Notes: a model not told the origin generated them from the sequence alone. Shown: positions 27,406-36,579, counted from the stretch's first letter. The stretch is 64,000 nucleotides of DNA from Cognatishimia sp. F0-27 (GCF_020667845.1 NZ_JAFMPQ010000001.1:62001-126000); one strand, 5' to 3'. Program-made: numbers and translations.

Positions 27406-28344
27406 ATGGACGATCTCAAGCCCATCCGCGTGTTTCTTGAAGTGGCCGCGCTCAGCAGCTTTTCGAAAGCCGCCCGCTCCCTGCGTATGACGCCCGCGTC
27501 GGTCACGCGGATCATTGCCCGGCTAGAAGAGGATCTCGGCCAGCAATTGCTGGTGCGCACAACGCGCAAGGTGTCTCTCACCACGGCGGGCACCGCCGTG
27601 GCCACGCGCTACACGCCGCTTCTGGCCGCGTTTGACCAGGCCACGGAGGAGCTTGCCCGCGCCAACCGACCAGACCACGGACGCCTGAGGATCAATGCGC
27701 CACTGTCCATGGGGGTGCGGTTGATGCCCCAACTGATCGAGAGTTTCCGCCTCGCCTATCCGCTCGTGTCGGTAGAGGTCATGCTGACCGACGCTTTTGT
27801 CGACATCATCAAAGAGGATTGCGACCTTGCGATCCGCATTTCCGGGCCGCCTGCTGACCGCTCCACGATCTGGCGCAAGATCTGCGAGGTCCCGCGGCAT
27901 GCCTTTGCGGCGCCGATGCTCTTCGAGCGCATTCCCCGCCCGACGCGGCCGGAGGAGATCGACCCCGCACATACCCTCTCCTATTCAAGCAGCGGGGCCG
28001 CTGAGACGTGGGAATTCAGCAAGGGCACCGCGCGGCGTCTTGTGCGCGCGGGCAGTGCGGTCGTTTCGAACAATGGCGATTTCCTCGCAGAACACGCGCG
28101 TTCCGGTGGCGGGATCTGTGTTCTGCCGGATTTCATTGTGAGCCGCGCCGTTTCCGAGGGCGCGTTGGAACCGATCCTGACGGACTGGGCCTTGCCGACC
28201 CTTTGGCTGACCCTGTTCTATCCCCCCTATGAGCAACTGCCGCCGCTGGTCGAGACATTCACGGATTTCTTCGAGGCCTATATCCGCGATCTCGACGGCC
28301 TTGCTTTCGACACGCACGGTGGCGGTGCTGCGCGCCCGCGCTGA
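27406..28344 (+). CDS. LysR-family regulator, probably of the mhqO/mhqD-like operon
   Basis: A 312-residue LysR protein: winged helix in the first 60 residues (MDDLKPIRVFLEVAALSS start, SVTRIIARLEEDLGQQLL) and a substrate-binding domain (GRLRINAPLSMG, IIKEDCDLAIRISG). It is divergent from the dioxygenase gene with 125 bases between the starts, a layout typical for LysR regulators and their targets. No strong ribosome binding site is seen before the ATG. An MFS transporter follows 185 bases downstream. Confidence 0.88.
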   Translation: MDDLKPIRVFLEVAALSSFSKAARSLRMTPASVTRIIARLEEDLGQQLLVRTTRKVSLTTAGTAVATRYTPLLAAFDQATEELARANRPDHGRLRINAPLSMGVRLMPQLIESFRLAYPLVSVEVMLTDAFVDIIKEDCDLAIRISGPPADRSTIWRKICEVPRHAFAAPMLFERIPRPTRPEEIDPAHTLSYSSSGAAETWEFSKGTARRLVRAGSAVVSNNGDFLAEHARSGGGICVLPDFIVSRAVSEGALEPILTDWALPTLWLTLFYPPYEQLPPLVETFTDFFEAYIRDLDGLAFDTHGGGAARPR

Positions 28345-28529
28345 TGCGCGCCACCGCATTCGGCAGGGTTGACGGGCGCAGGCCGATGCGCACAGGGTCT
28401 GCGCTCGGCTTGCCGGGTTGCAGTTTGTCCGGTTCGGCGTCAGAGGAGCGGGCATCCCACGGTGCCCAGAGCACTGTGCCTTTGGGTGAAACACGCTACC
28501 CTTTGCCCACCCTGTGAAAGAAAGATTTC

Positions 28530-29714
28530 ATGTCCGCACCCCTCTCCGCCTCGACGCGCCCCGTCATTGGCATCCTGTCGGCCTGCAATTTTGTCATCGG
28601 CATGGGCGCGTTTGTGATCATCTCGATCATCGAGCCGCTGGCTGATGGGCTTGCCGTGTCGATCTCAACCGCGGGCGGGTTGCTGACCGCCTATGCCCTG
28701 TCTTACGCGGTGCTGTCGCCGCTCTTGGTGGCGACAACAGGGCAGTTGGGTCGGCGGCGTGTCTTGTTCTGGGGTCTGGCCATCTTCGGCGCGGCCAGCC
28801 TCGTGGCGGCGTTGAGCAACAACATCTGGTTGCTTTACGCCGCGCGCGTCTTCGCCGCTGCAGGCGCCGGCCTTGTCACACCCGTTGCGGCCGCCATAGC
28901 CACAGCACTCGCGCCGCCCGAAACGCGGGGCCGGGCCCTTGCGGCGGTGTTTTTCGGGATCACGTTGGCACAGGTCCTGGGCATCCCGGCAGGAAGCTGG
29001 CTGGCCTATACATTCGGGTGGCGGGCTGCGTTCTTCATCGTGGCCTTGCTGTCGCTGCCCTGTCTGTGGCTGGTCTGGACCCGGGTGCCACAGGGCTTGC
29101 GCTTTCCGCCAAGCACATTGGGCGATCTGGGGCGTGTCCTGGTCGATCCGGTGAAGATGGGCGCCGTGCTCTTCACCGCCTCCTTTCTCGGGGCGATCTA
29201 TGTGCTCTATACCTTTCTTGCGCCGCTCCTGGCGGAAACCATGGGCTATGGACGTGACGGGATCACGCTGGTCATGCTGATCTTTGGCGTTGCGGCGGTT
29301 GTCGGCAATTTGCTGGGCGGTTGGATGACGGACAGGATCGGGTCGATCCGGACGCTGGCTCTGCTTTGCATCGCACAGATTGTGCTGATGCCCGTGTTCT
29401 CCGCCCTGCCCTTCGAAAATGGGACGCTGATGGGGCTGGTCTTTGTGTGGTCTCTGGCCGGATGGTCCTTCACCGCGGCGCAGCAACTGCGCATCCTGTC
29501 GCTGGCCCCGGATCAGGCCGGGGTTCTCTTTGCGCTCAACGCGGCGGCGATCTATGTGGGCGTTGCCCTCGGCTCCGCTCTTGGCGGAGCGATCCTCGAT
29601 CGGTTTGGTCTGATCAGCCTCGGCGCGGCGGCGGGCGTCGCCGCGTTTGGAGCGCTTGTGCACCTTCTGGCATCGCACCGTGCGGCCATGATACGCGCGA
29701 CGCGGACGGGCTGA
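28530..29714 (+). CDS. Major facilitator superfamily transporter (DHA1/AraJ-like)
   Basis: A 394-residue protein with twelve predicted membrane helices. The MFS loop motif between helices 2 and 3 is TGQLGRRRVLFWG, and motif C-like GLVTPVAAAIATALAPPETRGRALA follows helix 4. This pattern fits proton-driven drug or sugar efflux proteins; the substrate is unknown. GAAAGAAAG precedes the ATG. It follows the LysR gene, so a role in export of toxic aromatics is possible but not shown. Confidence 0.9.
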   Translation: MSAPLSASTRPVIGILSACNFVIGMGAFVIISIIEPLADGLAVSISTAGGLLTAYALSYAVLSPLLVATTGQLGRRRVLFWGLAIFGAASLVAALSNNIWLLYAARVFAAAGAGLVTPVAAAIATALAPPETRGRALAAVFFGITLAQVLGIPAGSWLAYTFGWRAAFFIVALLSLPCLWLVWTRVPQGLRFPPSTLGDLGRVLVDPVKMGAVLFTASFLGAIYVLYTFLAPLLAETMGYGRDGITLVMLIFGVAAVVGNLLGGWMTDRIGSIRTLALLCIAQIVLMPVFSALPFENGTLMGLVFVWSLAGWSFTAAQQLRILSLAPDQAGVLFALNAAAIYVGVALGSALGGAILDRFGLISLGAAAGVAAFGALVHLLASHRAAMIRATRTG

Positions 29715-29746
29715 GCGGCCCCCGGCACGATCGGGCCGGGGGCCGC
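29715..29746. terminator. Long GC hairpin between convergent MFS and MBL genes
   Basis: A perfect 12-bp stem (GCGGCCCCCGGC with GCCGGGGGCCGC) with an 8-base loop starts right after the MFS stop codon. No T-run; it could stop transcription from either side. Confidence 0.6.
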
Positions 29747-29830
29747 GGTTGTGCTGGATTGCGCCGGCGCGCCGGTGCGCTTGCCAACGCCGGACAGACA
29801 GCGGACACGCAGCAATCAGCGCCGGCGATG

Positions 29831-30802
29831 TTACCAGCGCCAGACCGAGGGCACGAACCGATAAGCGTCACCTTCGGCCATGACGTGACCGACCCCGGGG
29901 AACGGAAAGTGATAGCCAAGAACGGCGATCCGGTCCGCTGCGGCCATGTCGAGAAGCCGTTTGCGGGAAGCCACCGTTTGCTCCGCATCCATGTCAAACG
30001 CGTTGACCCAATCGGGACGATCAAAGTTCATCCACGCGTGGGTGAGTGCGTCGCCCAGCGCCATCAGTTGCGCCCCGTTGGACTCCACGACCACGGACAT
30101 GTGACCCGGGGTATGCCCCGGACTTGCGATCACACGAATACCCGGCGCAATCTCCTGACCATCGTCAAGCAACGTCCATTCGGCCCCTTCGACGGAGATC
30201 GAGTTGACCGCACCCACGGCAAATTGCTGCAATTCTGTCGGCATGCTGGAGACGCGGCCATCGGCCATCCAGAAGTCATGCTCCGCGCGGCCCATGAAAT
30301 AGGCCGCATCCGGCAGGATCGCCTCGTCAAAATCGTCGCGGATACCCCAGATGTGATCCGGGTGGGCATGGGTGATGAGCACGTGCGTGATGGCGTCGGG
30401 GTCGATCCCCGCGGCCGAGAGGTTGTCCATCAGGCGACCCGCGGTATCCACAAAGCGGTTGCCGGAGCCCACATCGACCAGAACCACCGCATCCCCCAGT
30501 TCGATCACCATATGGTTGGTGTGGGAGTAGTTCTCTTCGGGCGACAAGAAGTAGCGCGTCAGGAAGGCTTGCACCTCTTCCGGATCGGCATTCACGCCCA
30601 GACCGCTCGTGGGCAGGACCAGCGCACCGTCCGAGACGATGGTGATGGCGGCATCGCCGAGCGTGAAGCGCATGTAACCGGCGTTGCTCTGGCTGCCCGG
30701 CGCGGCCAGAACCGCCGATTGCGCAGCCACCGGCAAGGTCAGCGCCGGGGCCGCAGCGGCCATTGTCAGAATGTCTCGGCGAGACGGACGTGGGGTCGGC
30801 AT
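29831..30802 (-). CDS. Tat-exported metallo-beta-lactamase-fold hydrolase
   Basis: A 323-residue protein with a twin-arginine signal (PSRRDILTMAAAAPALTLP, cut near AAQSA). The zinc motif THAHPDH is at residues 144-150 (His145, His147, Asp149, His150), with later ligands in SPGHTPGHMS, MALGDALTH and LGYHFPFPGVGH. The pattern resembles lactonase/arylsulfatase-like MBL proteins; the substrate is unknown. GGGAGGAAA precedes the ATG. Tat export suggests folding with metal before reaching the periplasm. Confidence 0.9.
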   Translation of the reverse strand: MPTPRPSRRDILTMAAAAPALTLPVAAQSAVLAAPGSQSNAGYMRFTLGDAAITIVSDGALVLPTSGLGVNADPEEVQAFLTRYFLSPEENYSHTNHMVIELGDAVVLVDVGSGNRFVDTAGRLMDNLSAAGIDPDAITHVLITHAHPDHIWGIRDDFDEAILPDAAYFMGRAEHDFWMADGRVSSMPTELQQFAVGAVNSISVEGAEWTLLDDGQEIAPGIRVIASPGHTPGHMSVVVESNGAQLMALGDALTHAWMNFDRPDWVNAFDMDAEQTVASRKRLLDMAAADRIAVLGYHFPFPGVGHVMAEGDAYRFVPSVWRW

Positions 30803-31239
30803 GGCTGGTTTCCTCCCAAAACGCGGACGTCATTCATATATGCGAATGTGACACTACGATCTGGATGGGCCTTTGTCCAATACCGTCTTTGCCGCGCGCG
30901 TGTCCCACCGGCGCCAGAGCAGTGACAAAAGCGTTTCGCCGCCCACCGGCGTGACACAGTCCGACAGCAGCACCGGGCCGGAATGCGGTGGAGGCGGAGC
31001 CCGGCGCTCGACCGAGGCATCGCGCATCGCGGGTCGTTCGGAGGCGTGCAGAAGACGCGTCTGAGGGAGGGCTGTGTCGCTCATGCCGACACCTTAGCGC
31101 GATGGGAAAGGGCCGGGCAAGCGTGCGTCCGAATCCGCACCGGTCCGCTGCGCGCACCGGCGCGGCCCAAAGCGGCCGTGCTCGCGTCTCGTGTGCGGAG
31201 CCGCTTCAGATCCGGGCCGCGCGGCGCGCAGACGCCGTT
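30803..31239. other. 437-bp region between MBL hydrolase and rsmD
   Basis: It holds one candidate minus-strand small gene (30854-31084). Otherwise no gene, RNA or strong terminator is recognised. The promoter of the MBL gene should be near 30830-30850, where an ATATGCGAATGTGAC stretch is locally AT-rich. Confidence 0.4.
30854..31084 (-). CDS. Candidate small hypothetical protein
   Basis: A 76-codon ATG frame with AAGGTG about nine bases before the start encodes a basic, soluble protein (SDTALPQTRLLHASERPAMR near the start, then LSDCVTPVGGETLLSLLWRR). It lies in the gap after rsmD, 155 bases downstream of its stop, and 51 bases before the MBL start. There is no recognisable domain. Codon composition is gene-like but support is limited. 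Confidence 0.4.
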   Translation of the reverse strand: MSDTALPQTRLLHASERPAMRDASVERRAPPPPHSGPVLLSDCVTPVGGETLLSLLWRRWDTRAAKTVLDKGPSRS

Positions 31240-31797
31240 CTATCCCGCCTCCAGAAGCGTAACCGTTGTGTCGCCATATCGGCGGCTGTCCAACAGCACA
31301 AAGCCCTCGGGCGCCGGTTGCGGCGCATTCTCCTCCCAGACGATCAACGCGCCCGGCGCGACCCAGCCACCTGCCCGAGCCGCGGACAGGGCCCGCGCGC
31401 CAAGACCCTTGCCATAGGGTGGATCGAGGAAAACCAGCGTGCAACCCTTCTGCGCCGCGGGCAAGCGCAGCGCAGACCGGTTCAGAACACGGGTGACGCC
31501 CGCCACATCAAGCATCGCGATGTTTTCGCGCAAAAGCGCCTGCGCCGCCCGTCCGTCATCGACGAAAACCACGTCCGCCGCCCCGCGCGACAGCGCTTCA
31601 AGACCAAGCGCACCGGTCCCGGCGAAAAGATCCAGCACATGCGCATCGGTGATCGGATCGCCAAAGCGGCCGCCCTGCAGCGCGTTGAACAGCGCTTCGC
31701 GCACACGGTCTGTTGTCGGGCGCAGATGCGCCGCCGCGTCGCCCTTGCCGACGCTGGCCAGACGTCTGCCGCGAAACGCCCCCGCCACAATCCTCAT
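31240..31797 (-). CDS. rsmD: 16S rRNA (guanine(966)-N(2))-methyltransferase
   Basis: Methylates G966 of 16S rRNA in the 30S subunit using S-adenosylmethionine. The 185-residue length is typical. It starts MRIVAGAFRGRRL, has the SAM-binding LDLFAGTGALGLEALSRGA and the catalytic LDPPYGKG (the DPPY motif of N-methyltransferases). It starts eight bases after the stop of the flavoprotein gene, so the two are likely cotranscribed. Confidence 0.95.
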   Translation of the reverse strand: MRIVAGAFRGRRLASVGKGDAAAHLRPTTDRVREALFNALQGGRFGDPITDAHVLDLFAGTGALGLEALSRGAADVVFVDDGRAAQALLRENIAMLDVAGVTRVLNRSALRLPAAQKGCTLVFLDPPYGKGLGARALSAARAGGWVAPGALIVWEENAPQPAPEGFVLLDSRRYGDTTVTLLEAG

Positions 31798-31804
31798 GGC
31801 CGCA

Positions 31805-33022
31805 TCATGCCTTCAACAGCGCCTTGAGGTCGGTCTCCGGATCGGCGATGGCCTCGGGATCCGGGCTCTTGCCCGCCTCAATGAGCCGCTTGCCCACCAT
31901 ATACGCGCGCGGATCATTCATGGCGTCGAGCGCGAGGAGCGACGGTCCGGCATAATACCAGAACGACGTTCCGCCGTCCTGTCGAGCCACGACCCGATCA
32001 AACCCTGCACTGAGCCCTGCAATCTGAAGCTTCACATCATATTGGTCAGACCAGAACCAAGGTTTGGCAACATAGCTGCGCCCGGCACCGAGGATGTTGT
32101 CCGCAACGAGTTCGCCCATGTCGATGGCATTGCCGACAGATTCGAGCCGCATGCGTCCCGACGGCCCCGGAAAGGATGCGCAGTCGCCTGCGGCCCAGAT
32201 GCTCGGATCCGAGCTACGCCCCTGCGCATCCACGGCAATGCCGTTGTCGATGACCAGCCCCGCCGCTTCGGCAAGCCCGGTTTCCGGAACGATCCCCACG
32301 CCCACCACGACAAGATCCACGTGCAGTGCGGAGTCGTCCGACAGCACCGCGCGGTCCACCGGTCCGGATGGGTCCCCGTCACGCCCGATCAGACGGTCGA
32401 CGCCGACACCTTCGCGCAGATCGACGCCGTGGCTGCGGTGCAAGTCCCGGAAATAGGCGGCGGTCTGTTCGCACGCCACCCGCCCGAGAATACGCGGCGC
32501 GGCTTCGACCAAGGTGACCCTGAGGCCCCGCTTCACGGCAACGGCTGCCGCTTCAAGGCCAATATAGCCGCCGCCAATCACCAGCACATGCCGTCCCTCG
32601 ACCATCCGCGGCGCCATCATGTCCACATCCGCCAGCCCGCGCACGGTAAAGACATTCTCAAGCGCGCCGCCAATTGCGGCCGGCAACCGCCGTGGCGTGC
32701 TTCCAGTGGTCAACACAAGATGGTCGTAGCGCAGCCGTTCCGCACCCGCGACGATCACACGCTCCGCCCGATCGATGGCCTCCACGCGCAATCCCGTGCG
32801 CAGGTCGATACCGGCCTCCTCATAGAAGCTTTCGGGGCGCAGAAGCAGCCGATCGAGCGACATCTCGCCCATCAGATAGGCCTTGGACAAGGGCGGGCGC
32901 TGGTAGGGCGGCACCGGCTCATCGCCGATCAGGGTCACCGCCCCATCAAAACCGCGGCTCCTCAGACGGGCCACACAGGACGCTGCCGCCTGCCCGCCCC
33001 CGACAACGATCACATCGGTCAT
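31805..33022 (-). CDS. FAD-dependent ferredoxin reductase-like oxidoreductase
   Basis: A 405-residue flavoprotein of the rhodocoxin/putidaredoxin reductase type. It has an N-terminal FAD fold (VIVVGGGQAAASCVARLR) and PPYQRPPLSKAYLMGE. The NAD(P)H fold is HVLVIGGGYIGLEAAAVAVKRG, the second FAD motif is SIWAAGDCASFPG, and the C-terminal reductase domain includes WFWSDQYDVKLQIAGL. Such enzymes pass electrons from NADH to 2Fe-2S ferredoxins for P450s or dioxygenases. No partner ferredoxin or oxygenase is adjacent. The start is set at the ATG that begins the FAD fold. Confidence 0.9.
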   Translation of the reverse strand: MTDVIVVGGGQAAASCVARLRSRGFDGAVTLIGDEPVPPYQRPPLSKAYLMGEMSLDRLLLRPESFYEEAGIDLRTGLRVEAIDRAERVIVAGAERLRYDHLVLTTGSTPRRLPAAIGGALENVFTVRGLADVDMMAPRMVEGRHVLVIGGGYIGLEAAAVAVKRGLRVTLVEAAPRILGRVACEQTAAYFRDLHRSHGVDLREGVGVDRLIGRDGDPSGPVDRAVLSDDSALHVDLVVVGVGIVPETGLAEAAGLVIDNGIAVDAQGRSSDPSIWAAGDCASFPGPSGRMRLESVGNAIDMGELVADNILGAGRSYVAKPWFWSDQYDVKLQIAGLSAGFDRVVARQDGGTSFWYYAGPSLLALDAMNDPRAYMVGKRLIEAGKSPDPEAIADPETDLKALLKA

Positions 33023-33103
33023 CTTGCGCCCCCGCTTTCCCTTTTGCGGTCGAACCCTATAACCCAAGAGGACATAAACGCAATTCCAAGAGGAGCGACC
33101 TAC

Positions 33104-33592
33104 ATGACAATCTCTCAAGGCGACAAGCTTCCCGACGCCGACCTGATCCGCATGGGATCGGACGGGCCGGAGACCGTTGCCCTGTCGTCCCTGACCCAAG
33201 GACGCCGCGTCGTGATCTTTGCCTTGCCCGGTGCCTATACCGGGACCTGCACCACGGCGCATGTTCCGAGTTTCATGCGCACGAAAGACCAGTTCATGGA
33301 CAAGGGCGTGGAAGACATCTTCTGCCTCTCCGTCAATGATCCCTTCGTTTTGGCCGCCTGGGGCGACTCCACAGGCGCCACGGCCGCAGGCATCACGATG
33401 TTGGCCGACCCGCAGGCGGCATTCACCAAAGCGGTCGGCATGGAGTTTTCCGCCCCGCCCGTTGGGTTGATCGACCGGTCGCGCCGCTATGCCATGATCG
33501 TCGAGGACGGCACGGTCAATGTTCTGCATGTCGAAGAAGGGCCCGGCGTTTGCGAGGTATCGGGCGGCGAGGCGCTGCTCGCCACGCTCTGA
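33104..33592 (+). CDS. Peroxiredoxin, Prx5 type
   Basis: A 162-residue thiol peroxidase that reduces hydroperoxides with thioredoxin or glutathione. The peroxidatic Cys49 is in LPGAYTGTCTTAHVPSF, the Prx5 signature, with a second cysteine at Cys74 (FCLSVND) and a third near the C-terminus (GVCEVSG). AGAGGAG precedes the ATG. It is divergent from the flavoprotein gene (81 bases apart) and followed by a strong terminator, so it is monocistronic. Confidence 0.94.
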   Translation: MTISQGDKLPDADLIRMGSDGPETVALSSLTQGRRVVIFALPGAYTGTCTTAHVPSFMRTKDQFMDKGVEDIFCLSVNDPFVLAAWGDSTGATAAGITMLADPQAAFTKAVGMEFSAPPVGLIDRSRRYAMIVEDGTVNVLHVEEGPGVCEVSGGEALLATL

Positions 33593-33617
33593 CCGGTCCG
33601 CGCGCCGCACCAACGCC

Positions 33618-33647
33618 AAAGGCCAGGCAGCGCGCCTGGCCTTTTTT
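33618..33647 (+). terminator. Rho-independent terminator after the peroxiredoxin gene
   Basis: An 11-bp perfect stem (AAAGGCCAGGC with GCCTGGCCTTT) around AGCGC, continuing into six T residues. Confidence 0.93.
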
Positions 33648-33710
33648 GATACGGATCCTTTCCCCTGTCATCCAAAAGGGGCAGCTTGCCGGGGTCGAGG
33701 TCGTTGCCGC

Positions 33711-34010
33711 TCAGCGCGCGGCCAGCGCATCCATCTTGCGCGCAAGCTTGGCATCAAGCGACGACAACCCGCCCACATCATGCGTCGTCAGGGTCACCGT
33801 GACGGTCTTGTAGACGTTGAACCATTCCGGATGGTGGTTCCATTTCTCGGCAAACAGTGCCACCCGCGCCATCCAGCCAAACGCCTCGACGAAATCGTCG
33901 AACTGATAGGTCTTGGTGATGGCATCGCGATCGTCGAGCACCGCCCAGCCAGTTTCGAACAGGGGCTCCAGCACGGATTTGCGCGCGGCCTCCGAAAGCT
34001 TCTCACTCAT
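33711..34010 (-). CDS. phhB: Pterin-4a-carbinolamine dehydratase
   Basis: Dehydrates 4a-hydroxytetrahydropterin to recycle the cofactor of aromatic amino acid hydroxylases. The 99-residue protein ends with the typical block [30 protein letters not shown], containing the catalytic His-His pair. GAGGAA precedes the ATG. It follows the FemAB-like gene by 21 bases on the same strand. No phenylalanine hydroxylase gene is in the window. Confidence 0.93.
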   Translation of the reverse strand: MSEKLSEAARKSVLEPLFETGWAVLDDRDAITKTYQFDDFVEAFGWMARVALFAEKWNHHPEWFNVYKTVTVTLTTHDVGGLSSLDAKLARKMDALAAR

Positions 34011-34031
34011 GACAGTTCCTCGCTGTGATCA

Positions 34032-35231
34032 TTATTCCTGCTCCTGTGGTGTTTCCTTGCGAAACGGTCCGTAAGCGGTCAGGATCTCGATTTCCTCGTC
34101 CACTGCTTCCCGCTCGGCCTCCAGATAGCGCGCCACTGCGTCTGCAAATCCCGGTTCGGGGAAGTAATGCAGGGAGTGCGTTTGCGTTGGCAGATAGCCC
34201 CGCGCGAGCTTGTGTTCACCTTGCGCGCCGGCCTCGACCCGCGCCATCCCGCGGGCAATGGCAAAGTCGATTGCCTGATAGTAGCACACTTCGAAATGCA
34301 GGCAGGGATGATGCTCCACGCAACCCCAATACCGCCCAAACAGCGTTTCGCGACCGATGAAATTCAACGCCCCCGCCACCCAGCGGCCCTCGCGCCGGCA
34401 CATGACAAGGGCGATGTCGTCCCGCAGACGCTCCTGCGCGATATCGAAGAAGGTCCGTGTGAGATAGGGCTGTCCCCATTTCCGCGCGCCGGTATCCTGA
34501 TAGAAGCGCCAGAACGCGTCCCAATGTTCGGGCTCGATGTCGGCGCCGGTCAGGGTGACGATCTCCCCTCCGAACGCCTGTGCCCGGGCGCGCTCCTTTC
34601 GGATGGCCTTGCGCTTGCGCGAACTGAGCGACGCCAGGAACCCGTCAAAATCTGCATAATCGTTGTTGAGCCAGTGAAACTGCTGCGTAATCCGCCGAAG
34701 AAGCCCCATCTTCTCGCCCGCCACGGCCTCGGCTTCCGTGCAGAATGTTGCATGCAGGGAACTCAGCCCGTTGTTGGACGCAAGCTGCACCGCACCCTGG
34801 ATTAGCGCCGACATGCCGTCGAGCGCGTGGTCCGGTGCCGTGAGAAAGCGCCGCCCCGTCGCCGGCGTGAACGGCACCGCGATCTGAAGCTTCGGGTAAT
34901 ACCGCCCGCCGGCCCGCTCATACGCATGAGCCCAGCTGTGATCGAAGATGTATTCGCCCTGACTATGACCCTTGGCATAGAGCGGCGCGACCGCGATGGT
35001 CTTTCCTGCCGCCTCGGCCGCCAGGTAATGGCCGTCCCAGCCGGTGCCGGGCCCGACGGAACCGCTGTCTTCCAATGCCTTGAGAAACCGATAGGTCGTG
35101 AAAGGGTCATGCGGCGGCCCGCCATCGGCAACTTCCGGACAGGCGCAGGCATCCCACGCCTCTTCGGTGATGGCGTCAAGCGACGACAGGACGTTGACCT
35201 CGAGTGTATCTGTTTGCGATGTGTCGGACAT
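34032..35231 (-). CDS. FemAB/DUF482-like GNAT protein (peptidogalycan biosynthesis family)
   Basis: A 399-residue protein matching the DUF482 family, which has tandem acetyltransferase-like folds as in the Fem aminoacyltransferases. Characteristic stretches are PHDPFTTYRFLKALEDSGSVG, EYIFDHSWAHAYERAGGRYYPKLQIAVPFTP and CVEHHPCLHFEVCYYQAIDFAI. The biochemical role is unknown; family names suggest cell-wall or exopolymer synthesis. No clear ribosome binding site precedes the ATG. It lies between the glycerophosphodiesterase gene and phhB, probably in one transcript. Confidence 0.85.
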   Translation of the reverse strand: MSDTSQTDTLEVNVLSSLDAITEEAWDACACPEVADGGPPHDPFTTYRFLKALEDSGSVGPGTGWDGHYLAAEAAGKTIAVAPLYAKGHSQGEYIFDHSWAHAYERAGGRYYPKLQIAVPFTPATGRRFLTAPDHALDGMSALIQGAVQLASNNGLSSLHATFCTEAEAVAGEKMGLLRRITQQFHWLNNDYADFDGFLASLSSRKRKAIRKERARAQAFGGEIVTLTGADIEPEHWDAFWRFYQDTGARKWGQPYLTRTFFDIAQERLRDDIALVMCRREGRWVAGALNFIGRETLFGRYWGCVEHHPCLHFEVCYYQAIDFAIARGMARVEAGAQGEHKLARGYLPTQTHSLHYFPEPGFADAVARYLEAEREAVDEEIEILTAYGPFRKETPQEQE

Positions 35232-35359
35232 GATGCGCTGTTACTTGGCCCGATTGAGGGTCGGTTCAAGCGCCGCAACGCCCGGGTCTTGGGAAAATTG
35301 CACGCCTTTCCCGGGGCCTGCCGACAACCGTAGCGACGGGCTACGCCAACATCGTGACG

Positions 35360-36115
35360 TCAGGCCGCGTAGCCCTCAAAGGTGATCTGATCCGCAATGG
35401 CACGCGCCGCGCGCTCTTCCTCGGGTGATCGGATGGTCCAGCACAGGACGGGATATCCCGCCGCCTTCACCCGGGCCACGGACTGGGCATCGAGGTCGCG
35501 GGCGGCATGGCTAATGAAACTCGCGCCAACTCTCTCGAAATCCGGGATCGCCCGCAGGGCGTCCCGGCGATCTGCGGGCACGGTTGGCCAGTCCCCGGCC
35601 AGAAAGGCGCTCGTGGTCAGGCCGCGCGGCACCTCGGGCAACAGCTCTTGCATCCGGGCCACCGAATACGGGTTGAACGACATGACCGCAACCGGCCCGT
35701 CATAGCCTGCGAGACAGAGGGCCACATCCGCCTCCAGCGGGCCGATGGCAGGGCCCATGGCGCCATCCTGATCCTTCAGCTCGATCAGAAGCGGCACGGC
35801 ACCGCCGACGATGGACAGGCATTCTGACAAGGTCGGAATGCCTTCATCTCCGCCCAAAAGCGCGATCTCCCCAAGGTCCTCCGCCGCGCGAAGCCGGACA
35901 GCCCCACGCGCCCCGGTCAGGCGGCCGAGATCGTAGTCGTGAAACACCATGGCCTTGCCATCAGCACTCAGTTGCAGATCGATCTCGATCCCATAGCCTG
36001 CCCCGATCGCGGCGCGGATGGCCGCCCGCGAGTTTTCCGGTCGTCCGGCTGACAAGTCGTGATAGGCGCGATGCGCAATGGCGCGCTCGAGGAAGACGGC
36101 AGGCAAGGCAGGCAT
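35360..36115 (-). CDS. ugpQ: Glycerophosphodiester phosphodiesterase
   Basis: Hydrolyses glycerophosphodiesters to glycerol 3-phosphate and an alcohol. The 251 residues form a GDPD TIM barrel with the catalytic AHRAYHDLSAGRPENSRAAI (His, Arg), the metal pair GYGIEIDLQLSADG (Glu, Asp) and VFHDYDLGRLTG (His). The protein has no signal peptide, so it is cytoplasmic as UgpQ is. Its start overlaps the RidA stop by one base (TGATG), indicating coupled translation. Confidence 0.92.
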   Translation of the reverse strand: MPALPAVFLERAIAHRAYHDLSAGRPENSRAAIRAAIGAGYGIEIDLQLSADGKAMVFHDYDLGRLTGARGAVRLRAAEDLGEIALLGGDEGIPTLSECLSIVGGAVPLLIELKDQDGAMGPAIGPLEADVALCLAGYDGPVAVMSFNPYSVARMQELLPEVPRGLTTSAFLAGDWPTVPADRRDALRAIPDFERVGASFISHAARDLDAQSVARVKAAGYPVLCWTIRSPEEERAARAIADQITFEGYAA

Positions 36116-36579
36116 CAGGAGATCTCGAAAATACCTTCGATTTCAACCGCAACATTGAACGGCAACGCCCCCGCCGACACCGCGGACCGTGCATGGCGCC
36201 CCGCTTCGCCGAGAACCGCGACCATCGTGTCGGAAGCGCCATTGATCACCTTGGCCTGCTCCGTGAAATCCGAAGCGGAGTTGACGAAGCCGACAAGCTT
36301 GACCACGCGTTTGAGACGTCCAAGGTCACCACCACAGGCCGCACGCACTTGTGCGAGCAGGCTGAGCGCGCATTGCTGCGCCGCCGCCGCCCCGTCCTCC
36401 ACGCTGAGATCGACACCCACTTTGCCGGTGATCATCGCGCCGTCCCGCATGGCGATCTGGCCCGAGACATGCACTAGGTTTCCGGTCTGCACATAGGGCA
36501 CGTAATTCGCAAGCGGCGCCGAAGCTTCCGGCAATTTCAGGCCAAGCTCTTCCAGCCGCGCGTCGATGTTCTGGCTCAT
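36115..36579 (-). CDS. RidA/YjgF family protein
   Basis: A 154-residue protein of the RidA family (LANYVPYVQTGNLVHVSGQIAMRDG read in parts, then QQCALSLLAQVRAACGGDLGRLKRVVKLVGFVNS). The archetype hydrolyses reactive enamine/imine intermediates from pyridoxal-phosphate enzymes. The longer N-terminus and the end AVSAGALPFNVAVEIEGIFE indicate the RidA subgroup with atypical active-site residues, since the key Arg of RidA is not obvious. GGGAGGA precedes the ATG. It heads the RidA-GDPD-FemAB-phhB group. Confidence 0.9.
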   Translation of the reverse strand: MSQNIDARLEELGLKLPEASAPLANYVPYVQTGNLVHVSGQIAMRDGAMITGKVGVDLSVEDGAAAAQQCALSLLAQVRAACGGDLGRLKRVVKLVGFVNSASDFTEQAKVINGASDTMVAVLGEAGRHARSAVSAGALPFNVAVEIEGIFEIS

